Shown here: piece by piece, positions 1 to 9,758 of the stretch
Position numbering within the stretch: the stretch's first letter is position 1
Layout: every line of letters begins with the position of its first letter
Assembly (NCBI RefSeq): GCF_017921975.2
Contig: NZ_JAGEMO020000015.1
Coordinates: 124,001 to 188,000, forward strand
Direction: 5' to 3'
DNA length: 64,000 bases
DNA from: Hymenobacter terricola
GTDB taxonomy: Bacteria; Bacteroidota; Bacteroidia; Cytophagales; Hymenobacteraceae
The notes under the pieces: generated by a model
Told to the model about the DNA's origin: nothing
What the model saw: only the letters and a program-made list of their open reading frames with translations
Databases searched by the model: none
Translations under genes and position numbers: made by a program

Positions 1-44
1 CAGCTATTGCGTCAAAGAAAACAGGGAGAGGAAGGAAGGTGCCC

Positions 45-79
45 ATGGTCAATCCCTGTTAGTAGCAGGGGTTGACCAT
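45..79. promoter_or_regulatory. 14-bp inverted repeat upstream of the first gene
   Basis: Arms at 45-58 and 66-79 (ATGGTCAATCCCTG and its complement with one G/A difference) surround a 7-base centre. The left half, TGGTCAATCC followed shortly by TTAGTAG, recurs at 28445-28464 in front of another promoter, so this may be a regulator site rather than a terminator. No clear TAnnTTTG box was found between it and the gene at 169. Confidence 0.5.
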
Positions 80-168
80 AACGGCATGTCTGTGGGGTAA
101 CGCCAAAAGCATCGGGAAGAGCAGGTTGGCCGATGTTCTTATTCACGGGGTTTAAACAGCTGGTAATC

Positions 169-3100
169 ATGAATCTTTACTGCTCATTCGTCGGTCTGAT
201 GCTAGCCCTTGGCGGGGTGTCAGGGCAGGTAGCGCGCGCCCAGTCGGGGCGGCCCTGCACCGTGTTTGTCGTGGGTGGCACCGGGCGTAGCGACGCCGCG
301 CGGCTGGTCCGGACGCTGCAGGCAGTGCGCACGCAAGCCGATTCGCTGGATTATGCAAGCACGCTGGTGCTTCTGGATGACCGTCTCGGCCCGTCGCTGT
401 CATCGGTTTCGGAGGCAGCTGCTGCCACCCCGGCTCTGACCACATTGCTGGCGCAGCTGCACGACTTTCCGGGGCGGCTGGTGGTGGTACCCGGCGGCAC
501 CAACGATGCCGGTGACGAGCGCCTGGCGCGGCGGCTGGCATCGCCGGCCGGCCGGCCCGGTGCCCTGGTGCCAGACCTGCGCTGCCCGGACCCGGTGGAG
601 CTTGCGTTGGATGCCGGGCACACGCTGGTGGTGCTCAATACGGCCTGGTGGTTGCAGCCCCCGGCCTCGGAAACCCACCCTACTACTTGCGAGGCCCAGG
701 ACCAGGCCGGCGTATTGGCGTTGCTGAACGATATTCTGCGCCGTAACCAGGGGCGTCAGGTGTTGCTGGTAGGCCAGCAGGCCTTGGCCCGGGCCGGAAT
801 CGCGGCGATGCTGCCGAACCCCGGCTCCCAGCAGTTGGGCCGCTCGCTGCGCGGTACGCTGGAAAACTACCCCGGCCTGACGTACATCGCGGGCCACGGC
901 CGCCGCGCCCGCTACGACGAGCAAAACGCGCTGCACTACTTCACCAGTGGGGCGGAGGCCCCGGCCCGGGTGAAGCATACGGCCAGTGCGGCCGACAACG
1001 GGTTTGTGCGCCTGGATTATCTCGCCGGCGGACAGGTGCGCGTCACGTACTGGCAACCCGACAGAGGGCAGGCCGTGGCTGAGCGGCACTGGACCATTCC
1101 CGGTGTGGCCCCGACAAAACCGCTGGATTCCCTGGCCGCTGCGCCAGGGCCGTCAACTGCGCAGGTGCAAGCCAGTGCCCAATACCGGGCGGGCCGTTTC
1201 AAACAGTGGCTGCAGGGCGCAAATTACCGCCGTGAGTGGCAGCAGGGGGTGCGCGTGCCGGTGCTGGACATGGGCACTGCCCACGGCGGACTTGTGCCAC
1301 TTAAGCGCGGCGGCGGTTTCCAAACGAAGTCACTGCGCCTGCGGGCCGTCGACGGGCAGGAATTTGTGCTGCGGTCAATAGATAAGAATACCGACGCCTC
1401 GGTGCCCGCTTTTTTGCACGAAACCTTCGCGGCCGCCATTGTGCAGGACCAGATTTCTGCCGCCCACCCGTATGCTGCCCTGGCGGTGCCGCCACTAGCG
1501 GAAGCCGCCGGCGTGGGGCATACCACCCCGGAGGTAGTGCTGGTGCCCGACGACCCACGGCTGGGCATTTACCGGCGCGAGTTCGCCGGCACCTTAGCGC
1601 TAATGGAGGCCCGCGACCCGGTGCCCCCACGGGGCTTCTCGGGCCAGCCCGAAAAGAAGGGGTACAGCACCCCCGACGTGCTGGCCGCCCTGGCCGCTGA
1701 CCCGCGCAGCCGGGTAGACCAACGCGCCTTGCTGCGGGCCCGACTGCTGGACATAGTGCTGGCCGACTGGGACCGCCACGACGACCAGTGGCGCTGGCTG
1801 GCCTACGCGCTGCCCGGTGGGGGCAAGCTGTTTCGGGCGCTGCCGCGTGACCGGGACCAGGCGTTTTTTGTTAACGAAGGCTTCCTGCCTCGTCAGGCCA
1901 GCAAAGACTATATTCTGCCTAAAATTCAGGGGTTTGCCGCCGGGTTTCGCAACGTCAACACCTTCAATTACCAGGCCCGCTACTTCGACCATTCCTTTCT
2001 CACCGGGCTGGGCCGGGCCGACTGGCTGGCCCTGGCCGACTCGGTGCAGGCGAGCCTGAGCGACGACGTACTGCAAGCGGGGCTGCACCAGTGGCCCGAT
2101 TCCATTTACCAGCTTTCGGGCCCGGCTATTTTAGCCAAACTACAAGCACACCGGGCGCACCTGCGGGAGTGGGCCGACCAGTATTACCATTTTCTGGCGC
2201 AAGCAGTGGAGGTGGTGGGCAGCAACGAAGCGGAAGAATTTGAGGTGCTGCGCCAGGACGACACGCATACCCAGGTAACGGTGTATGTGCACTCGCCGAC
2301 GGGCCTGCTTCGTGGCCCCGTATGCTACCAACGCACGTTTTTAACGGCCGAAACCGGGGAAATCCGTCTCTATGGGCAAGGCGGAGCCGACGTATTTCAC
2401 CTCAGCGGGCAGGTAGGGCAGGGGCCGGCGGTGCGGGTGGTGGGGGGCGAGGGCCTGGATACCCTGCGCGACGAGTCGTCGGTGGCCGCGGGCCGTCGTA
2501 AAATCACCGTCTACGACCAACCCAAGGGCTTGGTCGTGGCGGCTCGTGGCCCGGATGCCAAGCTTCGTCTGACTAATGACCTGGAAACCAATCAATACAA
2601 CCGCACCGCCTTTCAGTACCCGTATGCGGGGCCACTCTACCCGTGGAGCTATAATATTGACGACGGCCTGTTCGTGGGCACCGGGCTACTGCTGAAGCGG
2701 CCGGGCTTTCGCAAAGCGCCCTGGGCGGCCACTCATGCCTTCACCGCCAACGTGGCCTTGCGTACCGGCGCCTTCAATTTTGGCTACGAAGGGCTCTTTA
2801 CGCACGTTTTGGGGCCGTTTGATTTGCAGCTGCGCGCAGCCTTGCAGGCTCCCAACTACGTGCGCAATTTCTACGGCCTGGGCAACGCCACCCAACTGGC
2901 CCTTGACGAGTCGACGGGCGCGGCCTACTACCGGGTACGCTTTCGCAACCTGACGGCGGCGGCCCTGCTGCGGCACCCGCTGGGGAAAAACGGAGTTGGA
3001 TACGGCGGCCCGGTTTACCAGGGAGTCGACGTCGAGGAGAGCCCCGGCCGCCTGCTGGCCCAAACGGCCGATACCCGCCTACACCCCGCGACGCTCTTCG

Positions 3101-3672
3101 CGCCCAAGCAGTACCTGGGGGCCCGCCTGGGCTACGAGCTAACCAGCGCCCATGCCCGGGCCGAACTGCCGCAGGGCGTGCATGCCCAGGCGGAGCTGCT
3201 TTCCCTGCGCCCGCTCACGGCTTCGGCCCGGCCCCTCACCCAGCTTGTGGCGGAGGTAGCGCTGTGCCGCAGCTTCCATTTTCCGCTGCGCCTGACGCTG
3301 GCCACCCGCTTGGGGAGCACCGTGAATTTTGGCGAGTACGAGTTTTTTCAGGCGGCTACCCTGGGTGGACTGGCCAACCTGCGTGGCTACGGCCGCACGC
3401 GCTTTGCCGGCCGCCAGAGCGCCTACAACAACACCGAGGTGCGCCTGCAAGTGGCCCGGTTTCGCAGCTACTTGCTGCCCGTCACCTTTGGCGTGCTGGC
3501 ATTTCACGACGTAGGCCGCGTGTGGGTGCCCGGCGAAACATCCAGCACCTGGCACCGGGGCTACGGCCCTGGCCTGTGGCTGGCTCCCACGCCGGAAGTG
3601 GTGGTGGCGGCCATGTACGGGCTTTCCTCCGAAGACCAATTGCTTCTTATCCGCCTGGGCTTCTTTTTTTAG
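169..3672 (+). CDS. Outer-membrane protein: degenerate phosphoesterase domain, kinase-like middle region, Omp85-like barrel
   Basis: The start at 169 is preferred over 133 because it places a signal peptide (MNLYCSFVGLMLALGG, ending near AQS) at the N-terminus, giving 1167 aa. Residues about 30-310 follow the layout of Bacteroidota calcineurin-like phosphoesterases, but the metal-binding motifs are altered: GGTGR where GDTG is usual, LLDDR where LGDN is usual, PGGTND where GNHD is usual. A middle region carries DWDRH near residue 533 and PRDRDQAF near 559, reminiscent of the paired catalytic motifs of HipA/FAM20-like kinases. The last 300-400 residues are Gly/aromatic-rich and end in GFFF, as in BamA/TamA-type surface-antigen barrels. 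The product is probably anchored in the outer membrane by the barrel. The barrel is the best supported part; the kinase-like reading is inference. Confidence 0.8.
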   Translation: MNLYCSFVGLMLALGGVSGQVARAQSGRPCTVFVVGGTGRSDAARLVRTLQAVRTQADSLDYASTLVLLDDRLGPSLSSVSEAAAATPALTTLLAQLHDFPGRLVVVPGGTNDAGDERLARRLASPAGRPGALVPDLRCPDPVELALDAGHTLVVLNTAWWLQPPASETHPTTCEAQDQAGVLALLNDILRRNQGRQVLLVGQQALARAGIAAMLPNPGSQQLGRSLRGTLENYPGLTYIAGHGRRARYDEQNALHYFTSGAEAPARVKHTASAADNGFVRLDYLAGGQVRVTYWQPDRGQAVAERHWTIPGVAPTKPLDSLAAAPGPSTAQVQASAQYRAGRFKQWLQGANYRREWQQGVRVPVLDMGTAHGGLVPLKRGGGFQTKSLRLRAVDGQEFVLRSIDKNTDASVPAFLHETFAAAIVQDQISAAHPYAALAVPPLAEAAGVGHTTPEVVLVPDDPRLGIYRREFAGTLALMEARDPVPPRGFSGQPEKKGYSTPDVLAALAADPRSRVDQRALLRARLLDIVLADWDRHDDQWRWLAYALPGGGKLFRALPRDRDQAFFVNEGFLPRQASKDYILPKIQGFAAGFRNVNTFNYQARYFDHSFLTGLGRADWLALADSVQASLSDDVLQAGLHQWPDSIYQLSGPAILAKLQAHRAHLREWADQYYHFLAQAVEVVGSNEAEEFEVLRQDDTHTQVTVYVHSPTGLLRGPVCYQRTFLTAETGEIRLYGQGGADVFHLSGQVGQGPAVRVVGGEGLDTLRDESSVAAGRRKITVYDQPKGLVVAARGPDAKLRLTNDLETNQYNRTAFQYPYAGPLYPWSYNIDDGLFVGTGLLLKRPGFRKAPWAATHAFTANVALRTGAFNFGYEGLFTHVLGPFDLQLRAALQAPNYVRNFYGLGNATQLALDESTGAAYYRVRFRNLTAAALLRHPLGKNGVGYGGPVYQGVDVEESPGRLLAQTADTRLHPATLFAPKQYLGARLGYELTSAHARAELPQGVHAQAELLSLRPLTASARPLTQLVAEVALCRSFHFPLRLTLATRLGSTVNFGEYEFFQAATLGGLANLRGYGRTRFAGRQSAYNNTEVRLQVARFRSYLLPVTFGVLAFHDVGRVWVPGETSSTWHRGYGPGLWLAPTPEVVVAAMYGLSSEDQLLLIRLGFFF

Positions 3673-3890
3673 TTATCTTAGAATATACTGCAAGTAAAAT
3701 ATAAGGTAGGCCCTGACCCTTCTTCTTTTGCAATAAATTAACCGCAGCTTTACGCACCTTCCTTCATTGGCAGACTGGTGGATAATCACCCTGCCCCAGC
3801 CGTTTCCATCAACCCACCGGTTCCGCAAAACGCGCTGCTTCAAGAACTTGGGTACGCCAAAGAGCTGCGCTTTTAATCCTGATTACAACG

Positions 3891-6425
3891 ATGGCGACTT
3901 CCAACAACCTTGTGCCTCTTCCGACATTGCTTATCGTGGAGGATGAGTTCTTAATTGCCGACGACCTGCGGGCCATCCTGGAGCAGGCGGGCTACCAGGT
4001 TATTGGCGTGGCTGAATCGGTGGCCGAAGCAAAAGCGCTGATTGCGCAGCAGACGCCGATGATTGTGTTGCTGGATGTATTTCTGGTGGGCGAACAGACG
4101 GGAATCGACCTGGCCCAGTGGCTGAGTGAGCGGGATATTCCCTTTGTTTTCCTGTCGGCAAACCTGACGGATAACCTTTTGGAAGCGGCCAAAGTCACCC
4201 AGCCGTACGGTTTTCTGAATAAACCGTTCCGGGACAATGATGTGCTCACCACCCTGGAAATTGCCCGCTATCGCCACGCCCACAGCGCTGAGGCCAAACT
4301 CCGCCAGCAACAGAGCATCCAGATTGGGGTAAACGAAGCCATCATCTCGATTCACGACCGTTACCAGCTCTGCCTAGCCATTGCTGCCCAAATTGATAAG
4401 CTGGTGCCGTTTTCGCTCTTGAACCTGCGCATCGGCTTTCCCGGCGACGCGTCGTTTTACTGGGTGATGCTGCGCAAAACCAGCGAAGGGGATTTTGAGC
4501 GCGTACAGTTCCCCGCCCTGCTGCGCCAACAGGTGCTGGAAGAGCTGCTGGAGGCTTCAAACGACGAAACCTCTCCGTCTCCCCGCAATGAGTCCGGCTT
4601 GTTTTCGGGGGAGGGCTTTGAAGAGCTATGCGCCCACTACCAGCTGGCCCGCGCCAGCCGGGACAGTTTTGGCATTCAGTCGCTCGCGCTGTTTCCCGTG
4701 GTGCTCAAGCAGCGCTCATTTACCAGCATTCAGTTGGGCTGCAACGAGCCAGAGGGATTTGCGCCGAAAGATTACGCGGCCGTAAACCTGATTATTCCGC
4801 AGATTGCCCTGGCCCTGGATAACCTCCTGGCCACGGAAGAGATAGAAGCTCGCCGCCGCCTAAAAACGGCCGAATTAGCGGTTGTAGGTGCTTTTCAGTC
4901 CGGTAAAAATATTGCCTCCACCGCCGCTCAGGTCGCGGCCGCCATCAACGAGCTGATGCCCATCGACCAGATGTTTATTCACTGGGTCGGACAGCCCGCC
5001 AGTAGGTCGTTGGTAGATGCCTTCGTGCAGAAGGAAGGGGACCTGTTTGCGCCCTTGGCGAAAGGCCAGGCAAAGCGGCCGGAGGAAATTACGCCACTGG
5101 AGTGGCAGCAGGAGGTGGCGGCTTTGGAGCCTTGGCTGATTGAGCCCACGCTGAATGTGGGGGAGCAGCAAACGGAGTTCTGGGAACGCAACGTGGTGAC
5201 CCGCAACTACGGCAAACTGTTGGAAATCAAATCCTCCATGCACGTGCCCATCGTCATCAAAGGCGAGGCACAAGCATCGCTAATCGTGGCCAGCAAAGTC
5301 GCTTTCGCCTTTAGCGCAAAAGACTTAAGCACCCTGCAGGAACTCGCAAGCCATGTGGCGCTGGTGCTGGAAAACATGCTCGCCTTCAAACGCATCGAGC
5401 GGCTGAGCGAGCAGCTGGAGCGGGAAAATATTTACCTGACCGAGGAAATCAAAACCACGCATAATTTCGAGCAAATCGTGGGCACCAGTCCGGTGCTGCT
5501 CACTGTTTTTCACAGCATCGAGCTAGTCGCCGCCACCGATTACACGGTGTTGGTGCTGGGCGAAACGGGCACGGGCAAAGAGCTCATCGCAAGGGCAGTG
5601 CATAACCTGTCGAAGCGCAAAAACCGGGTGATGGTCAAGGTCAATTGTGCCGCGCTGCCCGCCCAGCTCATCGAGTCGGAATTGTTTGGCCACGAGCGGG
5701 GCAGCTATACCGGGGCCACAGACCAGCGCATCGGCAAGTTTGAGCTGGCCCACGGCAGCACTATTTTTCTGGACGAAATCGGCGAGCTGCCCTTGGAGCT
5801 CCAGGCCAAATTGCTGCGCGTGCTGCAGGAAGGGGAAATTGAGCGCCTGGGCGGCAAAGGCACCATCGCGGTGGATGTGCGCATCATCGCGGCCACCAAC
5901 CGCAATTTGCAGGAGGAAGTGGCCGCTGGCCGTTTCCGGGCCGACCTGTACTACCGGCTCAACGTCTTTCCCATTCTGGTGCCACCCCTGCGGGAGCGCC
6001 GCGAAGATATTTTGCCCTTGTCGTTGCATTTCCTGCAAAAAATCGGTAAAAAGCTCGGCAAGCCCCTCACGAGTCTAGCGCAGTCGGCGGTGCAGCAAAT
6101 GCACCTCTATGACTGGCCGGGCAACATTCGGGAGCTTGAGCATGTGCTGGAGCGCGCCGCCATTCTCTCCCGCACAGCCAGCCTGGAACTGGCCGAACCC
6201 TTATTGCCCACCAATGCGCCGGCGGCGTCCAGCACTACTACCGCTGCTGACACGACGCAACCGCTGCATGATACGGTGCGGGAGGCCATTTTAGCGGCCT
6301 TGCAACAGGCCAATTATCGCATTCGCGGGCAGGGTGGTGCCGCCGAATTGCTTGACATTAAGGCCACCACGTTGGAGGCCCGGATGAAAAAGATGAAAAT
6401 TGAGCCGCCCAAGCAGCTTGTCTAG
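3891..6425 (+). CDS. Sigma-54-dependent response regulator with REC and GAF domains
   Basis: Cytoplasmic transcription activator of 844 aa. An N-terminal receiver (about residues 12-125) has the acidic pair ED at 17-18, phospho-acceptor Asp62 in LLDVFL and a Lys in NKPF. The middle (about 150-510) is GAF-like, probably two domains, ending in a helix. The AAA+ domain has Walker A GETGTGKE near 557, FLDEIGELP as Walker B, and the sigma-54 contact loop as GSYTGA near 604, where GAFTGA is usual; Tyr for Phe is tolerated in some family members. A Fis-type helix-turn-helix closes the protein. No kinase gene is adjacent, so its partner is probably encoded elsewhere. It would activate a -24/-12 promoter, but its target is not evident here. 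Confidence 0.9.
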   Translation: MATSNNLVPLPTLLIVEDEFLIADDLRAILEQAGYQVIGVAESVAEAKALIAQQTPMIVLLDVFLVGEQTGIDLAQWLSERDIPFVFLSANLTDNLLEAAKVTQPYGFLNKPFRDNDVLTTLEIARYRHAHSAEAKLRQQQSIQIGVNEAIISIHDRYQLCLAIAAQIDKLVPFSLLNLRIGFPGDASFYWVMLRKTSEGDFERVQFPALLRQQVLEELLEASNDETSPSPRNESGLFSGEGFEELCAHYQLARASRDSFGIQSLALFPVVLKQRSFTSIQLGCNEPEGFAPKDYAAVNLIIPQIALALDNLLATEEIEARRRLKTAELAVVGAFQSGKNIASTAAQVAAAINELMPIDQMFIHWVGQPASRSLVDAFVQKEGDLFAPLAKGQAKRPEEITPLEWQQEVAALEPWLIEPTLNVGEQQTEFWERNVVTRNYGKLLEIKSSMHVPIVIKGEAQASLIVASKVAFAFSAKDLSTLQELASHVALVLENMLAFKRIERLSEQLERENIYLTEEIKTTHNFEQIVGTSPVLLTVFHSIELVAATDYTVLVLGETGTGKELIARAVHNLSKRKNRVMVKVNCAALPAQLIESELFGHERGSYTGATDQRIGKFELAHGSTIFLDEIGELPLELQAKLLRVLQEGEIERLGGKGTIAVDVRIIAATNRNLQEEVAAGRFRADLYYRLNVFPILVPPLRERREDILPLSLHFLQKIGKKLGKPLTSLAQSAVQQMHLYDWPGNIRELEHVLERAAILSRTASLELAEPLLPTNAPAASSTTTAADTTQPLHDTVREAILAALQQANYRIRGQGGAAELLDIKATTLEARMKKMKIEPPKQLV

Positions 6426-7028
6426 GGGAGTTGGATAGCGCCATTGGATGGAGTCATCAGCAATTACCAAATTTTCTCGGCTTACCTATTGCAATCACCC
6501 TAATTGGGTGAGCTTGTAAATCACTGCGCCATTAGCTGAGATAATAGTAGAGCTAGCGCCGCCCGCCTTTCTTCATCCAACCCGTTGGAGCACATCCAAA
6601 AAACAGGTGCTCAAATTTGGAGAAAGCAAATCACTCCTGCTTGGTCAAGACTGTTCAAACAATTTGAAAAGAGGGTTTTAAACATCTGGGTGGCGTTTTG
6701 GCAAGCCTTGCGGGTTAGTCGGTGCGCTATGGTACAGTCCTTGGATTGAGGAGCACAGGTGGACGCATCGTTCCGCCAGCATCGGCTTTCTCTTCTTCAG
6801 CGCCTTTCACGGCAGTATTGTCAACCGGCATGGATGGGCAAAAAAATTGCTCGCCGTCATCGGCCGCAAGCGCAGTATTCCGGAAATAAAATGGGCATTG
6901 CGCCCCCGCTGCGGAAGTGGCTTGACGCCAAGAGGATTGGCCAGGCGTGCCAGCAAGTCCGGACCCCGATTGTCCGCACTCTCCGGTTCCATCGCCCCAT
7001 CATTTTCAACCCTTCACACCAACCTATT
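6426..7028. other. 603-bp non-coding stretch, possibly with a gene remnant
   Basis: A small CACCC/GGGTG hairpin lies near 6498-6513. From about 6681 one plus-strand frame stays open to 7056 and another joins the downstream SDR frame from 6759. The peptides (for example WYSPWIEEHRWTHRSASIG) match no family I recognise, and neither frame has a convincing start. A decayed gene is possible. No clear promoter box was seen. Confidence 0.4.
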
Positions 7029-7877
7029 ATGTATACGCAAAAAGTATGGCTTGTAACCGGAGCCGGCAAAGGCTTCGGATTTGAAATCACCAAAGCGGCG
7101 CTGGCTGCCGGCGATAAGGTTATTGCCAGCGTGCGCAGCAAGCCCGGGCAGCTCGCTGCTGCTCTGGAGCACCATCCGGCCCTGTTCATCGTGCAGATGG
7201 ACGTTACCAACGAAGCCCAGGTGCAGGCAGCGGTGGCTAGCGGAGTAGCGCACTTTGGCCACCTCGCTGTGGTGGTCAACAATGCGGGCTACGGCATGGT
7301 GGCGGCCATCGAAGAAGCGACCGACGCGGAGGCCCGCCGCCAATACGACACCAACGTATTCGGCGTGCTTAATGTGATTCGGGCCGTTTTGCCGGTCTTG
7401 CGCCAGCAGCAATCCGGCCACATTATCAATATCTCGTCGCTTTACGCTTACGGTGTGCTTCCGGGCTGGGCGTTGTATGGCTCCACAAAATTCGCCATTG
7501 AAGGCATTTCCCAAGGCTTGTCGGCCGAGCTGGAACCGTTTGGCATCCACGTTACGGCCGTTGCCCCCGGCCTGTTTAGCACCGATTTTCTGAGCGCCGA
7601 GTCGTTTGTCACCACCAGCCACCCCATTGCTGAGTATGACGCGACGACCGTGGGGCAAATGCGGGCCGGGTCGGCGCAGTTCCACGGCCAGCAACCGGGC
7701 GACCCGAAGAAGCTGGCGCAGGTAATCGTGCAGCTGGCTCATACGGAGCAGCCGCCCGTGCACCTGCCCATCGGGCGGGATGCCGTGGACATGTACCAGA
7801 AAAACGCCGCGAGCACGGCCCAGGAAATCGCGGCCTGGCTGCCCGTTTCCACGCGCACCGACCGGGCTAAAGTATAA
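7029..7877 (+). CDS. Short-chain dehydrogenase/reductase (SDR)
   Basis: NAD(P)-dependent oxidoreductase of 282 aa. The start at 7029 places the cofactor motif TGAGKGFG at residues 10-17; the frame is open further upstream to 6759 but that extension is unlike SDRs. NNAG and the catalytic triad (Ser in NISSLYA, Tyr and Lys in YGSTK) are present, so it should be an active classical SDR. The acceptor-side sequence (ALVLxVxxNVFGVLN style, APGLFSTDF) resembles SDRs annotated only as oxidoreductases; the substrate is unknown. A frameshifted SnoaL-like gene and a Gal80-like gene follow on the same strand, which suggests a small redox or detoxification unit. Confidence 0.9.
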   Translation: MYTQKVWLVTGAGKGFGFEITKAALAAGDKVIASVRSKPGQLAAALEHHPALFIVQMDVTNEAQVQAAVASGVAHFGHLAVVVNNAGYGMVAAIEEATDAEARRQYDTNVFGVLNVIRAVLPVLRQQQSGHIINISSLYAYGVLPGWALYGSTKFAIEGISQGLSAELEPFGIHVTAVAPGLFSTDFLSAESFVTTSHPIAEYDATTVGQMRAGSAQFHGQQPGDPKKLAQVIVQLAHTEQPPVHLPIGRDAVDMYQKNAASTAQEIAAWLPVSTRTDRAKV

Positions 7878-7913
7878 GTGCTTACCACCCCAAACAGCCC
7901 AATACGTTATAAA

Positions 7914-8316
7914 ATGGAGCAGTCCCTCGAAGAAAAGAACAGGGCGTTGGTCCTGGAGGCTTTCGACAATGCGTTTAATAAAAAGGACGCCGGGGCCTAT
8001 AAGCGCTACTGGGCTCCCAACTATATCCAGCACAGCAAAGTAGCCACTCCGGGGCGCGAGGGCCTGCGTGAGCCGCTCAGTTCACTGCCGGGGGCCATGC
8101 GGTACGAGCCGGGACTGGCTGTTGCGTCCGGCGACTACGTCATGGTTCATGGGCGTCTTACCAATATGGGTCAGCCCAAGGCGCTGATTGTGGTCGATGT
8201 TCTGCGCATTGCCAACGGCCTGCAGGCCGAACACTGACGTTATTCAGGATGAAGCCACGCAAGCCGAGTCCAAAGCCGACCATCCGATGTTCGGTGACAC
8301 TTTCAGTAAAATTTAA
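7914..8316 (+). pseudogene. SnoaL-like / NTF2-fold protein, frameshifted near the C-terminus
   Basis: The ORF begins at ATG 7914 (MEQSLEEKNRALVLEAFDNA), which suits the family better than the GTG at 7878, and stops at 8237 after LQAEH. SnoaL-like proteins of this group continue with a segment like WDVIQDEA; precisely that (DVIQDEATQAESKADHPMFG) is encoded in another frame from 8236 to a stop at 8314-8316. Adding two bases (GG) at about 8236 restores one ORF of roughly 134 aa. Either a 2-base deletion has clipped the gene or the assembly has an error. The family includes small cyclases, isomerases and proteins of unknown role. Confidence 0.75.
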
Positions 8317-8331
8317 TATTAAGGTATTACT

Positions 8332-9528
8332 ATGAAAACACCACCCATTGATAAACCCGCCACCCCTTTCGAGGCCGTGGCGGAGGCACTTCCCAAGCCA
8401 GGTGCCGGCCGGATTCGCGTCGGAATTATCGGCGTGGGCAACTGGGCTAATCACGGCCACATCCCGTCTCTGAACCTGTTGCCGGGCTACGAAGTAGTGG
8501 CCGTCCAGAGCCGCCGCCCCGAAGCCGCGCAAGCTTCCGCAGCGCGCTTTGGCATCAAAACCGTAGTTGCTACGGTGGCCGAGCTCGTTGCGCTTCCCGA
8601 GGTCGATTTGGTGGCGGTACTCACCACCGCTCCCCAGCACGAAGAGGGCATCCGGGCCGCCATCGCGGCCGGAAAAGACGTGTACTCCGAGTGGCCGTTC
8701 ACCCTCAGCACGGAAAAAGCGGAGGAGCTGGTGGCGTTGGCGCAGCAAGCCGGCGTGCGCCACATTATGGGGCTGCAACGGCGCTTCGCGCCAACCAATC
8801 GGTACCTGCACGACCTGCTCCGGCAAGGGTACGTGGGCCGCGTGCGCTCCGTCCGCCTGCATGTGAGCATGAACTACTTCCAGGCCCTACGCGGCAATTC
8901 CCTGCGCTGGACCATTCCCGCCGAAAACTTTTCCAGTGTCGTAGCTATCTACGCCGGACACTTTCTGGATGCCTTGTTTTCGGTGGTGGGCAAGCCCAAA
9001 AGCTTCTCCAGTACGCTGATAAACCAGTTTGCAGCAGTCACCATTAAAGAAACCGGGGAAGTTTTTCAGACCACCACGCCCGACCAGCTGGTCATGAGCG
9101 GTAGGTTAAATGACCACGCCGTTTTCATCGTGCAGGTGGAAGGGGGCAAGCGCAACGGCTCCGGCGTTCAGCTCGACATCACCGGCGACGAAGGCGACTT
9201 GCGGGTCACCAACGTGTCCGCCTTTGGCGCGGTCGGCGAAGACTACGTCATCGAAGGTGCCCACGGCGACAATATTCCGCTGGCAGTGTTGCCGGTGCCC
9301 GATGCGTATCACCTGTTGCCGGAATCGAATCTGCCTTCCAGCGTGCTCGAGCTGGCGCATCTCTATGCCGCGTACGCGGCGGATGTTCAGCAGGGCACCC
9401 ACACGCCTACCACCTTTGAGGACGGTTTGTGGATGCACCGATTCTTTGATTTGATGCACCAGTCATCGGAAACTGGCCAGCGGGTCACCGTGCCGGAATA
9501 TGCCCTGGCGAAGGCAACAGCGGTCTAA
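8332..9528 (+). CDS. Gfo/Idh/MocA-family protein, Gal80-like
   Basis: A 398-aa protein with a Rossmann domain (IIGVGNWANHGHIPSL near residue 29, the GxGxxG-type motif) and the family's C-terminal alpha/beta domain. The sequence where catalytic members have EKP reads SEWPFTLS, so the usual active-site lysine is replaced by Trp. That substitution is, from memory, shared with fungal Gal80-type regulators, as is the overall N-terminal pattern (SRRPEAAQASAARFGI). It may therefore bind NAD(P) without catalysis, or act on an unusual substrate. It is 94 bp downstream of the SnoaL-like stop and precedes an OYE gene with its own operator. Confidence 0.85.
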   Translation: MKTPPIDKPATPFEAVAEALPKPGAGRIRVGIIGVGNWANHGHIPSLNLLPGYEVVAVQSRRPEAAQASAARFGIKTVVATVAELVALPEVDLVAVLTTAPQHEEGIRAAIAAGKDVYSEWPFTLSTEKAEELVALAQQAGVRHIMGLQRRFAPTNRYLHDLLRQGYVGRVRSVRLHVSMNYFQALRGNSLRWTIPAENFSSVVAIYAGHFLDALFSVVGKPKSFSSTLINQFAAVTIKETGEVFQTTTPDQLVMSGRLNDHAVFIVQVEGGKRNGSGVQLDITGDEGDLRVTNVSAFGAVGEDYVIEGAHGDNIPLAVLPVPDAYHLLPESNLPSSVLELAHLYAAYAADVQQGTHTPTTFEDGLWMHRFFDLMHQSSETGQRVTVPEYALAKATAV

Positions 9529-9634
9529 CCTATTCAGCCGTAGCCACCGCTGCAACTCTGGACAGGCAGTGATTTCCCGGTAAGCCAGCCCATTAAACAA
9601 GGGGCATTTGCGGCGAAGTGAAAACAATTTTATC

Positions 9635-9658
9635 ATTTTAGACTTTTTAGTCTAAAAT
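9635..9658. promoter_or_regulatory. Palindromic operator, TAGAC-N6-GTCTA, upstream of the OYE gene
   Basis: Perfect 10-bp arms (ATTTTAGACT at 9635-9644, its complement at 9649-9658) around TTTT. The core TAGAC-N6-GTCTA occupies 9639-9654. The same core is at 11017-11032, upstream of the efflux operon. Size and symmetry fit a TetR-type dimer site. No TetR gene lies near. Confidence 0.7.
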
Positions 9659-9758
9659 AACCACCCTGCGCTTTTGCCTTGGTAGCAACTAGCCCAATAT
9701 CTGGGGAAGCAAGAGGCGCGGCCCGATGATGCAGCCGTGATTTCAGCAATTATCTCAC

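Noticed and set aside
6759..7028. 90-residue N-terminal extension of the SDR
   Set aside because: The Rossmann motif of SDRs lies near the N-terminus; the extension has no similarity and low-quality composition.
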